Notes: generated by a model from the sequence alone, not told the origin. Shown: positions 11,913 through 24,780, counted from the stretch's first letter. The stretch: DNA of 64,000 bases from Calliopsis andreniformis (GCF_051401765.1 NC_135066.1:17339001-17403000); one strand, 5' to 3'. A program made the numbers and translations.

Positions 11913-14480
11913 AATAAACGAAGCTTCGCAAAATTGTCGAGCAGTTCGAATTATTACATCACCCTCCCCCATGCGGCAGCCTCAAAGAAACCCAAACGAA
12001 GGTAAAGAAAAATACAGAAAACCAGTAGACGAGTAGACTTTAAGAAACGCAATCGTTAAACGGTCGCGTGGAGCCGAAACGATCGGTAATGACGTCCATT
12101 AAAGCGAGGGAAAGGTAGCAGAGAGCCGCGAGGGCGGTTTGAAATCGCTGTCGAAGCGGGTACAGGAAACGAATTCGAAGTTAAGTTAACGACCGGCGTG
12201 CCGGCTTATCCGGCGGATATTAAATCTGGTAGCGAGACATTTCTCATGCGAAAAGTTTGAGGGCGCGCGAGGACTTACCGCGGCGCTGACTTGAGCCCGC
12301 GAGGGGAAGGGTGCGCCGAGTGGAGGAGGGAGCGAAAGAGGTCGAAAGGTGAGGAAAAAGGAAGAGGAGGAGGTCGGGTCGCAAAGACGACGGCGAGGAG
12401 ACGTGTGTCCCAGGGGGGGGGACGGGAGAAGGGGGAGCAGAGAGAAAGAGGGAAGAAACGCGAAGGGGGTATATTATGCTCGCTAAAGCAATGTTACCAA
12501 CTCGAGAACTGGCGAACTAGCCGACAGTAAAATCCATTTTATGTCTCCCTCGTAAAGCCAGTCAAATGAAACCCAGACTTAGTTTTCATACGTGCATCCA
12601 CCCGCCATTCACCCAGGCCAGACCCGGTTTCCTGTGCTCCGCCAAGGGTCGTCGCTGACTTTTTCGAAAGTCTAGACACGCCGGTTCCTCTTCACGGCGC
12701 GCGATTCTTATCCTTCCTCATCGGGGGTCCTTCCGGCCGGTTTCATCTGTCGATTGATATTCCTCAACGCGGATGGATGAAGCTTCCATACGTCGACTAA
12801 ATGATTTGAGCGGGATATCGAACTGTGAGGGGATGGAGATGGGATTATTGGCTCTTGTCTTTCCAATTTTTGTAGTAGCAATATAACTTGTATAGATCCT
12901 GAGAGTAAATTCCAAGTACGGTGGACACTGTACGGTCACAATGTAGAGTAGCTTCTAAAGTGGAACTTCAGTCTAGCTATTCTTATATTGATCAAGACTA
13001 TCTTATTGTAACCAAGTTTCTGCAACGAATGGATTTCGTTTCGCCGATCTATACGAGTGTTCGTACAATTTACGTTCGAAGGTTAATTCTGGGATCCGAC
13101 GAAGGTGACGCAGAACGCTTTCAATCGAAATTGAAACATCTCGTCGGCTCCTCAAAGCTACCCTCCCAATACAGAAAATATATTCAAGCTAGGGACAGGG
13201 GCTAAAATCGAACAGTGGAAATCCTAGTGAAGCGAAACTCGGCTCAGCACGGCACTAAAACCTGGCCGCGTCGTAAAACGTGTCTCGTAGACATACGTCT
13301 CGAAAGTATCGCAGCGATAATGGCCGAACCCCCATCCGTGTGGAATAGACTTCCAGAGGGTTTTCCCCGGACATCTCGAATCTCTCTTTGCTAGAGCTCT
13401 TTTAATCGTCGTTCGTGCCTGTCGATACCCTAACCGTGACTAAACGATGATCCCCCGAAACCGATCCGTGATTACACATAAACATGTCGAAATGGAAACG
13501 TGGAGCCGAACGATTTGCAAGTTAAAGACTCGCCGAGAAGAGGAACAATTTAATTAAAGCTCGCGACATTCTGGAATCTGGAAATAAAATGAGATTCCTG
13601 AAGCCGTGACGAGGCGGTATCTAAATGTAACTTTGAGTCTAATTAGTGAGAAGGGGTGGTCACTCATTCTAGAGGCTCCTAGACATCATGAGATTCTCAG
13701 GAATTTATGGCTTCACATTTTGCGGTTGAGGGTTTTCGAGGCTTCAATCGAGAACATAAAAACAGTAGGAAAAATTGATACACTATATATGCAACGTTAT
13801 CTTACTCTCCTTTTAATTAAAAAAGAGAGAGAGAAAGCAGAGATATAAAATAAACAATTTTATTATTTTCACTTGCCATAAAACAGTGGGACAAACAAAC
13901 TCCCCCAAATAGAAAGAAAAATTGAATCAAGCGAAGAAGGGCCCCTAGGACACGAAGAAGGGTTGAACGAAGAAGGAACGATAGAAGAAACGATGGCCAG
14001 TTAATGGGACTCGTAACGAGACTCGTAACGCTTACGCGAGACGACCCCATCAAATGTTACACATATTTAACCCATCGACTCGTATACACGGAATATTATT
14101 TCCACTCGTAAAGCGAACCGCCCGAACGATCGACTGTTACTTTGACGCCGCTTTCGACCAGGAGGAAAGACCACCAAGCATCATCATCGTTACTCCCGTT
14201 CCTTCTGGAATATACCGACGCATTCCTTCTGTCCTGTTCTAGCTCACGAACTTGTTCCGCGGCTTTACGATTCGCCTCATTTTCATGACTTTCCAGCGCC
14301 ACGAAAGACGAGACATGTTTTCCTTCTTCCCTTTTTCCTTCTTCTTAGCGATGCGTCGGGGAACGATAAACTTTCCTCCCTACCTATTACCTACTACGAT
14401 GCCTACCAGAGGATCCAGGTTTCTTACGTATTGCAATTGGTCGCAATCTTCGGTGCTTGTCGTTAAGAATCTACTATGAG
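11913..14480. other. No coding gene recognised
   Basis: Outside the CpG/purine block at 12050-12470 I find no supported exon. A plus-strand frame at 12909-13205 (98 codons) has a natural-looking composition but no good splice signals and no known motif. A short AGAGAG run lies at about 13825-13835. Confidence 0.45.
12050..12470. other. CpG- and purine-rich block with a minus-strand 5' splice site
   Basis: This block changes sharply to high GC with many CpG words, then to a G/A tract with a run of eight or more G near 12412-12421. On the minus strand the word GCGCCGCG is followed at 12278 by GTAAGTCC, an excellent 5' splice site. The minus-strand sequence upstream of it (12279 to about 12480) is pyrimidine-rich and lacks a persuasive coding frame. 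That fits a noncoding first exon, with the promoter nearby, for a gene running leftward. This is inference from one splice site and composition. Confidence 0.3.
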
Positions 14481-14507
14481 ACGGTATAATGAGGTGTGTG
14501 ATAGTAC

Positions 14508-15270
14508 GGTACGAATTCTACAGTTGCAATTAAGATCTCGGAGGATGTAGGAAATCTGCTTCTGGGATCAGTTTTCTCAGAGTTTGAATTCTTAAAGGGG
14601 AGGATAACGAGGTAAGTTAGGGTGCAATCACAAACTCCGATTTTCTGAAATTGGAATCACGCTTTTTTTATACTTTTTTGTTTGAAAGATAATTTTATCT
14701 CCTTCTTTTTCAAATTTTCAGTACAATGAAATATCACTGTTACATATAATAACATTGCAATCAAGATCTGAGAGATCCCTTAAATTGCAACTTCGCCATC
14801 TCCAGCGATTGACGCGAAAGATTCCCAGATTTTCTTATCTTATGCATCGATTCAAGACGCCGGGCAGTTGTGCTAAAATTCCAAGAGTTAAATCAAAGCT
14901 GCGTCACTCATCGTCAAAGGGTTCCAACGTTGAACCAGCCCGTAATTACAAAGTCGTAAAGGAGCCTGAAGCCTATCAGTGGGAAGGAGACAGTCGTAGC
15001 AGGGAAAGACAGTCGTATCTTCGAGCAAAGAGAGGAGCAAGAAAAGCCACAGACACCCATCGATTCACGATTCATGTTCCATTCTTTCGAGACGACCTTC
15101 TCTCGATTGACCATGGGGCGCCTCGTAAAAGTATGATTTACAACTATACGCTGCCTGGCAATCTCCTTAGCCGCGTGATACCTCTCCGCCACGCGTTCCC
15201 TATTCTCATTTGCCGCGTTTCACGACGAATTTCAGCGAACGAAGAAAACGGTATATTTACTGGTGAATGA
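14508..15270 (+). CDS. Candidate spliced transcript with a 182-codon open frame
   Basis: A short intron is well formed at 14612-14721: it opens with G|GTAAGTT and closes after a long pyrimidine tract with TTTTCAG, 110 bases in all, a usual size for insect introns. From the first base after it (14722) one frame stays open to the TGA at 15268-15270. Joining in phase 0 adds only eight upstream codons before a TGA and no ATG, so translation would have to start inside exon 2, for example at the ATG near 14842, giving about 140 residues. Joined in phase 2, the open upstream frame stops nine codons into exon 2. The product is basic and matches no family I know. It may be a noncoding RNA with a chance open frame. 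The intron is the firm part. Confidence 0.33.
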
Positions 15271-16464
15271 TCATCGGTTACTGATAGGGTTATTAAACGT
15301 AGGAGGGCTTGTTAGGGGTTTTCGTTTAAAACGGTGAACGGACCACCTCGGTTATCCGACCTAATTGGTGGACCTGTTGCGTAGACGATTGAACCTGAAG
15401 AATGATTTATTGTTCGGCTCGAAGGTATGGTGTATCCTCTAGGCAGAATTAGTAACACCATTCAAGTGTTAAGTGTGCACACATGTTTCATTAACTTCTT
15501 CAAGGATGCTAGTGCATATATGGATGTTCAATTGGCTTTGAATATTGCTGTTGTTTAGTAGGTACTTAATGAGACATCCTATTACATGTAAAGAAGAATT
15601 GTTTAATGAATTTGCTACTAAAGAAGTTGGACTCTAAATTAATAATAGGGAAATTGTAACCTTCTGCTACCAGATTCGTAGAAGTTAAATATTTTCAGGA
15701 ATTTTGATTTTCCAGTTCTTTTTCTCTGAAGAAAAGAAACGTAGATTACACTAATTCTGTAGCTAAAAGCGAAATATAAAATCACAAACTCCTACACATC
15801 TCCATCACATCCTTCTACTAAGTATCACTGTTCACGTGATCGAATGTTAAGCTGGACATCGTTCTGACAGCCAAGGTTCAGCTCTATTCCTGTCTCGAAC
15901 AGGCTAAACCAGAACTAGTACTCGGTATACAAGGTGCACCCAAGACGCACCTGCAGAACTGTTTTAAATTTATAGCGGATAATAAGCTCCTCCCTCCTTC
16001 CACAAATATTTTTAGCGAGTTTCTTTATCTTAGTTACATATGCATAGTAATGTATCTTTTTTTTCATCGATTGACATTGAGCAATAACGCAAATCGCAAT
16101 TGATTAAGCTGAATTTCTGTATTTAAATTATCCTAAGTTTCTGCTGTTTTGATTTTTCATTAATATTCACAGTTGAACTACAGATACTGAACCAATTATT
16201 TGCAAGAGCTTTTAGCACGCAGAGCATTCGCCAGAATTACTTGTATTCTCCTGCTAAACGATTTCGAGTTAAACAGTCTCGAATTCAGACCGAAGGAAAA
16301 ATCAGGACATCCGAGTATATCCTGGACGGAACGATTGGACAATGATCCACTCTCAACAGAGAAGTTTCATCCGACGGATGATCTAGGCAGATTCCCAGAC
16401 GACCGCTCGAGAAGTCGTAAACGAGGTCTAAGGAGAGGAAGACACATCCAGGCACGTAGCTAAA
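15271..16464. other. No gene recognised
   Basis: AT-rich sequence. A plus-strand frame at 16200-16463 has no splice or start support. Nothing else stands out. Confidence 0.5.
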
Positions 16465-16521
16465 ATGGTAACCGTTCACAGTGGTCACGGACGTGGGTGG
16501 GTGGAGGTTTATCGTTCGCTG
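16465..16521 (+). CDS. Possible first coding exon, 19 codons, strong 5' splice site
   Basis: An ATG in a near-ideal insect start context (AAAATGG) opens a frame of 19 codons that runs exactly into CTG|GTAAGTGC, a near-consensus 5' splice site, in phase 0. The peptide is MVTVHSGHGRGWVEVYRSL. If it is not spliced the frame continues to a stop at about 16644-16646, making a 60-residue product. No nearby 3' splice site with a good pyrimidine tract is evident. A strong plus-strand 3' splice site at 39187-39188 would accept it in phase 0, but that pairing is speculative. Confidence 0.27.
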
Positions 16522-16646
16522 GTAAGTGCTTCGCAGCTTCTCACTTCTACCCCGTTCGCGTTTTCCGGGGCTAAAGGGTGGGGGACCATAAAATCACCGC
16601 GAATACTTCAAATAGTACTTATCTGTTATACGCGGGGATCGTGATA

Positions 16647-19600
16647 AGCTCATCTATAGGGTTGATTCCTTGCACGTCGTTTCTGTACCTATCAACGTAA
16701 ATAATGAGCCCATTAGAAGGACCTCCCTTATTTCTTGGAATATTCAACTCGCCCCTGTGAGCTTCTGCCACACTGAACTGTAGAATTATTCGAAAAACCC
16801 AAGTATTTTTGTACGATGAACAAAAGGCATGAGAAAAACGAAATCTTGTATTAATTCACTCTAGGTTTTGTCCACAAGTAGTATATATCAAAAATAAACT
16901 GTAGATATGTCAAAAAGGTAATTAAGATTAGGAATCGTTCACTCGAAAAAAGCATTCAAACGTTTTGACAATAACGTTTCCAAAGCTATTATCGTTGACA
17001 TATACTACTTACTGAAACCAGAATTAGAGAAAATAGAAAAACACCAAGCTCGAGCCTCTCTTCACCGTTTAGAATCCTCCTTCTCTAACTTCCGTCTCAA
17101 ACACTGAACTCCCATAGCTAAAATGTAGCCCCTATCTCGACGAACAGCCAACAAAGAACAATGCAGCAACGTTCTACCATGAAACAATCTCTGGTACACT
17201 GTTCAGAAAAAAAGGCTGTTGCTCCTCGGAATTTGGCCAGAGGATAAACTGTCGGGCGATTCTCGTCGTGTCTGAAGTAGACACCGTGGTAGTTGCGAGG
17301 ACGCGAGGGGGTAACGAAGTAGACGAAGAGGAAGGTCGAAGGAGGAACCTGACAAGCGGGCGTGCAGGGCTTTAGCGGGGACTGACGTTTACGGCTCAGA
17401 GCGGTCGACCTAGCGCCAGTAAAACTTGAGAAGAAATACAAGCGAAGTCCGCATCGACAGTTAAAGTCATACGCGCGAAAATACAGCCGGGCTTCTATGA
17501 AATACGACGTCTGTCGAGCGGTTACCTCTCGGCGAGCTAAGCCACCGCGGGGTCCACCCAGGATACGCGCGTCTCGTTAATGAAAAGAACCCCGCCTTCT
17601 ACCGATCTCTCCTCATAGACGATAATCGAGTTCCATGGACGAACCAGAAGAATATGACCACCCGCGTGTCAACGGTTCGACCCATTTCCTTGGAGACGAG
17701 ATGCTCTGTTCCAGATCTGTCGATGCCTTGGCAATAGCAGGACAAGACTAAGAAAAACTGTGAGTAGTGTTTGTTAAAGCGTGTTTTGTGAAAGCTTGAG
17801 GTTCCTTGAGATGAGGGTGTCTTATAAGGAATATTCATCAAAACTCGTGGTCGCTAATTTTAAAACACAGCAATTCTGTACTTCAGAGCCAGACTAACCC
17901 AAGTCCATTTCCTTCAAAATTAAGTGTTTTACAGAATCTTATTACCTTCTCTTCGTTTTATTAGAATAATAGGTATTTAGTTATTAGTTCAGCTCTTCTG
18001 AAGAATAACAAAAAAGGACTTGGGTCACGTTGGTTCTTAGCTACAGAACTTCTCGTCATTTAATGTCTCTCTAACATTAAGCTAGTGAGATTTAAGGGAT
18101 CAATTTTTTTCTACTATCTAGATTTCAATAAAGAGAGAGTGAGATTTTTTAAGAACCTGACTTATGTTTTTTCTTCGTATAGCCACAGTTATCTAGGGAT
18201 GAGTCTTCTTCAGCCCAGCATCGATGCTCAGAGTCCCACAGGAGCGAGACGTATCGAGAGCCCAAAGTGAGCGTTTTCGAGGGATATTGTGTCCGTCGTG
18301 ATCTGACCGAAGACGGTGCCTAAGGTCGACCGGAAGACGTCGCTACCCGTAACGTCCCGGGGCTTCATTAAGGATGCAATATGGCGAGGTTTTTGCCGGG
18401 GCAAACGAAGGGAGCTGTGTAAGCGCGCGAGAGCGGTCGGCCGCTTTTAAAAAAGTTACGACGAGGTTTTATGGGGGTTTAATTGTAGCCCGCGACTGTG
18501 GTTAGAAAGTAGTAAAACTCCTTTTGCCAGGCGAGCCCGGCCTGTTACACTGCTTAACGCTGCGCGGCTGTGGGTTCTCCAGCTACAGTACGCGAGGAAA
18601 GACACGACGATGATGAGGAGAGGATGAAGAAGAACCGACGCCGGCTCACGCACTTCGCCCGCTGTTAATTATTGCTTTGTCTTGGGAATTGCGCCTCCGT
18701 TCTTAGAGAATAGGGCCGACGATCGCCGTCAAGGCCGACTGTACACTTTCGTATAACATGTTCCCCCACGTTGTAATTACTTTCGGCGAATTCGACGAAA
18801 TCTCCAGGCCCTCCTTCTTTTTTATAATTCGATGGGGTAAGTATCCCCCAGTCAACGGCCATACTCCCTTTATCGACCAACTGGTTTTATCGCTTTCTTC
18901 GCTAAGATCGTTCCCTAGCTAAATATATTTCACCGCTGCAAGTCCAAATTCAGTTACTTCAAGTTTAGTCGATAGCTCGATCGTCAGTTATGGGGTTGAT
19001 CTTAGATAATCTCTGGTGGGGTTTGAAAATTGATTTGGATTAAAAATTGTATTGAAAAGTAGAGACAAATTCCAAAAATGTGTAAACTCTTAAAATACAG
19101 TTATTTCAAGGATTTTATATCTTCACTCAAGACCCATCTTAAAAACTTCATTACTCGAAACATTTGATTTTCAATAGAGTTTCATTTTGGATAATATCGA
19201 AAATCAATCACTACTCTCCCTGCAACAAATGAATTTACAGCAAGGTGTATACTTGTCGAGAGGCCGGAAAATGCAAATTTACTGTGTTTTTACGACACCC
19301 TTACGCAAAAATACGCAGCCACAGAAAAACGTTATCGCGTAGTACGGAGAGAACGATTAGATCTTTACTATCCATACTTGTACTGCTGAAATATGCGAAC
19401 CCGTCTCTTGTCGACCGTAGCACTTCACGATCGCCCCCTTAAAGTGTTCGTAGAATATTCTTTGCGCTTGCAGTTGTAAATCCTCGGTTAGCATGTTCGA
19501 ATCACGAGAGAGAATTTATACACCCCAATGAAATTATCCTCTATAAATTAATGATAGACATTCCCCCTCGTGTTATCATTCACTGGCCTGGATTTCCTTA

Positions 19601-20074
19601 AATGTTCTCTACTTTTTTTTAATACCATATCTGATCGCTTCAGAACTATCATTTCCATGCTTTTTCATTCTGTAAGGGAATATTTTTATCCCTTAGGTCA
19701 CGGAAATTGAATTTTTTCCTCTATACTTTTACAACCATCATGAAAACATAGTAGGTACAGTACACATGAACATTTATGGAGTTTAAAATTCATATCTGCG
19801 ATTTTAGACCACGTAATTGCAGTTTAATCATTTTCAATCGTAAACTGAACTTATGAGAGATTGAAAAACTGAAAAATTGTATCACGAGGGATTCTAAAAA
19901 AAAAGTTCAATTACTATACTACTTAATATTATTAAAATTAAAATTCTACTTCCAACAGGCCAATCGTAATCACAAAAATTGAAAAAATTAATGGCTACCA
20001 CAAAATGAACCCAAAACAGCGATAAATTACTCCTGCTCCTTCAGACGATCTATTTTCAACAGAAAATCAATTCC
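16647..20074. other. No gene recognised; CpG-rich block at about 18230-18660
   Basis: Most of this stretch is AT-rich and unstructured. A minus-strand 3' splice-like site (CTTTTTTTCTGAACAG) at 17199-17200 leads into 26 codons ending in TAG at 17118; with no partner found I do not call it. The block at 18230-18660 is CpG-rich and may be a regulatory region or a first exon, but has no clear splice site. Confidence 0.4.
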
Positions 20075-20627
20075 CTAAAATAAAACAGTGTTGCCTCTGA
20101 AAAGCTCCAAAGTCATTCGAAAATTTCAATTCCATTCAAACATCTTGCCACACTGCCGCAATCGGTTACCCGAAAATTCAGCGCGCCAGAAACATTGATC
20201 CGCAGCAAAGACACAACGTGACCCCTTTTCGATCTCAGGAGGGATCTTACCCCGTCGAAAGACGTCTGAAGCGTTTACGAGCGGACCCGCGAATTCCGGT
20301 GTGTTCCGTCGCGGGATCACGCTTGTTCCGCGAGCCACGAGAGACGATTTCGACTTTGCTAGTGCCTGTCGCATAAACTCCGCTGGTTTACTACACGACA
20401 GCGAGTAAAATAAGCCAGGAGTCAGGGGTGCGACTCACTTACGACTCCGCGATGACGGTTGCCAGCTGAACGACGGCCGAGATGGAGGAGAACAGGAAGA
20501 AGAAGAATAAGAAGAGGAGGTGGAGGAAAGACGACGAGCAGAAAGAAGCAAAGCACGACGGGACGGATGGTGGTGAGGAGAGGAAAAAAATACCGCGAGC
20601 CGTAAAGCGAACCGCGTTTACGACCAT
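20075..20627 (-). CDS. Candidate three-exon gene for a 112-aa secreted peptide precursor
   Basis: The model has exons at 20627-20443, 20382-20251 and 20096-20075, and the 339 coding bases are an exact multiple of three. The first 5' splice site is GTC|GTAAGTGAG, close to ideal; intron 1 is 60 bases with a weak pyrimidine tract before AAACCAG. The second 5' splice site is GG|GTAAGAT, and intron 2 (154 bases) ends in GAGCTTTTCAG. The ATG at 20627 is the first after an in-frame stop. Residues 34-46 are almost all Leu and Phe, followed by SSISAVVQLATVIAES, which resembles a signal peptide and its cleavage region. After it come basic sites Lys82-Arg83, Arg97-Lys98-Arg99 and Arg101-Arg102, as in processed peptides. 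Without intron 2 the frame stops at once, so the product hardly changes. The Leu/Phe run is encoded by a pyrimidine tract and could be simple sequence read as protein. No known neuropeptide motif is visible. Confidence 0.27.
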
Positions 20628-23600
20628 CGTTAAGTCCGCTTTGAGCGACCTGTCTGATTACATTGATGCTGCTGCTCCACGCCGTACAGGACAAAACTAA
20701 TCCTCTCCTCCATGCGGCTGGCCAGTTTGAGTGAATATCCACCGATCGGTTGCTATCTTGCCTTTTTGTTTATCCAGCTCTTTCATTTCGACGGAACGGG
20801 CAGGACGGAGGGGGGGAACGTGGAAAGAGGGAAACGCTCCTTCGACGCGAATTGTCCCGCGGTTGAGTCACCGACAGTGGCAGTTTTCTGAATAATTTAT
20901 GCGGGGTGGTCGGTGTAAAATTCGATTTTTAGCTTCGACGGCTTGGATAGTTTTATAAGCGCGAGCGAGAAGGGATTTGTTTACCGATTTACGAGAAGTT
21001 TTTAGTACCTTTTATTTCTTACTGATGTTGATTCGTGATGGAAGAGATAGTTGTGAACCCTTCCATCTTGAGAAATGCTGTTTTTGGTGCGGAGAGTCAG
21101 CTTTTTAATTAACATGGAAAGGGATAATATGCTTTCAAACCCTTGGGTTCTACTTATCACATCAATGTTACTGATATTACTGATTTCATTTGGTAATTTT
21201 ACTATTCTATAGGCTTTGCGCTTTTTTCAAACACTGTGAAAGATGAACTTCAAATAATTTTCCATAGGTACTTACAAAAGATCTATTTGGACTGGAAAAT
21301 AATTTCCTAATCAAAGCCTGGGTATACTTTTTCACATTTCTACAAAGTTTACTGTCGCAAAGAATCGTGAAGTGACTTCTGGTCCGCGCTGAACTACATT
21401 ATTAGTAATACAATAGGAAGTCAGATTTCTACCGGATAGATAACACAGAGTCGAGGCCTCAGTCCACAGTTCGACGCATGGTGTCACCTTAAAGGCCCTC
21501 AAGTTTTATTCACAGAAGGACATAGTGCCACACCATCATCGCGAAAGTGCCAAGGGACCAATAAAATTCGCGGAAAAAATGAAACGCAAGCAACAGAGTC
21601 GAACGACTCTGATCTTACAAGCGAGAGGAATTTATAGCTGGACAGTGAACGTCACGGATCTTTTAATCATCTTTCGCTTTCGTTCCCCGCCATTTACCGG
21701 TCCCTTGTCGTTCTTGCATCTTTAGGCGGTTTTACGAGCGTCGTTGCTGCGCGATACTGATACCCCTTCGGCTGGAAACGACGCGGCCAGACGACTCTAT
21801 GGTCGATAAATCTCGATTTTGTTGCTAATTCCCGCTCCGAATCAGCGATTGGGAAGTCAAAGACCTGTTCTTCCTTCATTCGACGTGCCACGTTCTTTTT
21901 TGACTTCCACATCGCGATGGCCGTTTAATTTCTCTATGTTGAAACAGCAAATGTGACTCTTTGAGTATGCGAGACGAGATATACTTGTTAGGATATGTTT
22001 TAAGTGACGAGGATTTTTTGAAAGAGAGTGGCAGTAAATTGTCTCGCATGGCAGAGAGGAGTGGCCGTGTGTGAGTACTTCACTCCAGGGTTGCACAAGT
22101 ATTAAACTACGGCGATGGCTTTCGTTTTTCGTGACACTTAAATTGCAATAAAATATACCGTCCTACTTACATGCATTTTTACATGTATTTTATTTATATG
22201 TGTTTTCTTTTATACAAGCTTCAATGGAATATGCATATCAAGTAGCAAATAAAAGATAAGACTCAGGGCCTTGTAATTATCAGATGCAAGATAGTTATTT
22301 ATTACAGTGTATAGAATGTCTAATAGTATTCAGAGTAGATAGGCAGATTAGAGAGTATAGATTTATTGAAGTGACTATCTGAGAGCATTTGGAATCCATG
22401 TTTCTCTATACTCAATTTTCTGTCATGCTTTTCTAAATTCTCTTATTAATGCTCTTGTTTCCTACCAAATTGTAAGTGTATCACTTCCACATTTTCAGTA
22501 AACTCACTTGTCAGTCTTACGTAGAATCGTATTATATATCATTCATTCTGATAATGTATCTATGTACACTTTACATATTTCAATGTAGTTATCTACTCCT
22601 AATCAGGCTGAAATAAATATTTCAAGTAAATATTAGTGGGCAGAATATACACTTCATTTTAAAATAAACTAATATTAATTAACTTTAAAATTAACAATTT
22701 AACAAAATTATCGTATTACTCATGTAACTTATTTTATTACTCTGAGTGAACACTTGTCAATTCTCTACAGTTAAAAAAAATGTATTTACATTCAACCGGA
22801 AATTTCAAGGTAATATGTTTATCTCTGTTCTCCCAATGGAGGAAGAACGTCAATGCAGCAACGTTCTTTATAGCTGCAGATTTACTGACTCCTTTCCATC
22901 TTTGTGCAGGACTCAAATGTCGCCTATAAACGGGACGAGATTGACCTATCGTATCTCTCGATGGAATCATTCGCTCAACTAGTACTGTTAGAGCTTTAAA
23001 CTTTGGCCAGTGTCCAATGATGTTCCTCTCGACTTGGCGTTCATGATTCACCGTTCTCATGGTGGATACGATCAGGATGTGATCTTACGAACGATTACCC
23101 TATTGCCCACTTCCATTTGCAATCTCGCGATCCTACGATTTCCTGAAGTCAGGATTTTAAGTAACAATATTTTTTCCCATTTTTTCCTCAACAAATTCGA
23201 TAGACAATTTAATCCAATTTGATTTGAATTCTGGTTTTTAACCGATTACTAATTCTCGACGTAATATTTTTAAAGCAGCGGGTTCATTGACCGAATGAGG
23301 CCATTGTAAAATTCACTTACGCGTGTTCATCTCAGAAGTTCGATAGCTAACAATGTAAAATGGTGGTACGACATGTTTTCTGAGCACGGGAGAAAATAAA
23401 ATGGCAGCGACAGCTGTGTGAAACATGTGTAAAATGCGAGGGCGACAATTTTATTTTGCGACGGTCAATAATGAGGCGTTACGTCGAGAAACGTCGCTCA
23501 CGCAGAAAATATGGTAACATTGATAATACTTATTAGTTCTCGATGCGTCGTTTACAATACGTTTTTTTATTCCTTAATCAACAAGGGGCTACGTGCTGCG

Positions 23601-24379
23601 CGAGTGCAAGTTTCAAAACGTAGAATATAACAAGCTTAACCAAGTTGAATGAAAAAGTGTAACAGATTATTAGGACAACTATCTACGTATCTGCCTGTAA
23701 TCAATTACAGGTAAAGAACCATTATTAACTTACATGACATCACACTTTTTGACACAGAAACACTGATTGCTTGCTACATGTACGACAATGTCCAAGTTAA
23801 AATTCTATCTATTTAACACGAGAAAATAATAATAAGTAACTTGTAATTGCAAGCACAATTTCAAGTCAGTCACTATCATTCTACTAAAATTTTTAATTAG
23901 ACATTAAACTACTTTTACTAATTCCATAATAAATTATTGTCTCTCTCCTTGAACAATCTATTTACCTTCGCATCTCTCTTATATCCAACGTGTCCCATAA
24001 TGAAACCTGAACTGCACTAAACATTGCCAGTGACTAATAAAAATATAAGTGCATAAAGATGTCACTACGTTTTCTTTATGCAAACAAGTCCCCCAGTATT
24101 TAATTCACTTTTACTATGGAAACACGGCAAGATGTTTTCCTTAACATAAAAACAACCCTTAAAGTCAGAATCTCCTTTTCTGATAAAACTTTGATAAACA
24201 GCTACGTAGCAATCAAGGTGTCAAGTCAAAGTCATTCGTTACTGTCGTTCGCTACATACATGCAAACACATGTCAACGTCCAAGCACGGGCTATCGCCCC
24301 ACTAGAATTAAACGCGCCTTAAGAAGCCTGAACAAAGCCAGAACGAAGGGTGGCCAGGCGACTCGTAAATTCAATTCTT
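20628..24379. other. No gene recognised
   Basis: The first 300 bases continue the CpG-rich block that contains the 20.6 kb exon and could hold its promoter. The remainder is AT-rich. A minus-strand frame at 22737-23060 (107 codons, true ATG) has no splice support. A minus-strand GTAAGTGAAT at 23311-23320 looks like a 5' splice site, but the sequence leading into it is short, AT-rich and poorly open. Confidence 0.4.
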
Positions 24380-24780
24380 TATGGTGTCGTCATCGTTAAA
24401 GTCGAGGTCGTATCCTCAAGTTCTCGCGAGTGGCCAAGGCTCATCAGTAGGGGCCGCTTTGATGAAGTTAGCCGGGAAAATCGTTTGCGGTTCGAAATAC
24501 CTAAGTAGCTTGCAGGAGAATGTCGACAGACATAGTCAGACACAGTTTGTTTCGGTTTTGTTTCACGGTTGCGGCCCTCGCGGTCAAAACCCGCCTCGGT
24601 AAATCTGTCCGCCCGCGGGACGATGTTTTGTCGAACGTTGAAGAAAGCACTGGCATTCGGCGTAACTTCAACGTCCATTACGTTCGGATGCCTTTTAGTA
24701 TTGGCTGCCTTTGATCCCAAAATTGAGCGGAGAATGCTTTGCGTTGCGTGGAAATGTGTCGTTTGAGCTCTAACTTCGGG
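24380..24780. other. Region open in at least four frames on both strands
   Basis: A minus-strand frame from about 24770 to 24379 and plus-strand frames at 24381-24602, 24520-24714 and 24569-24766 are all open and all look tolerably protein-like. At most one can be real. No strong splice site frames any of them. The likely explanation is balanced base composition with few stop codons; a small gene or a conserved exon cannot be excluded. Confidence 0.3.

Noticed and set aside
12909..13205. 98-codon plus-strand frame
   Set aside because: Composition is plausible but there is no ATG at the start, no good splice site and no known motif.
14508..14611. Upstream open frame before the 14.6 kb intron read as an internal coding exon
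   Set aside because: The only 3' splice candidate (CTACAG at about 14522-14527) has no pyrimidine tract, and joining this frame across the intron stops nine codons later.
17118..17198. Minus-strand terminal exon after CTTTTTTTCTGAACAG
   Set aside because: The splice signal is fair, but only 26 odd, Cys-rich codons follow and no upstream exon in phase is evident.
19485..19512. GTTCGAATC word that recalls the T-loop of a tRNA
   Set aside because: No acceptor, D or anticodon stems can be formed from the 60 bases upstream.
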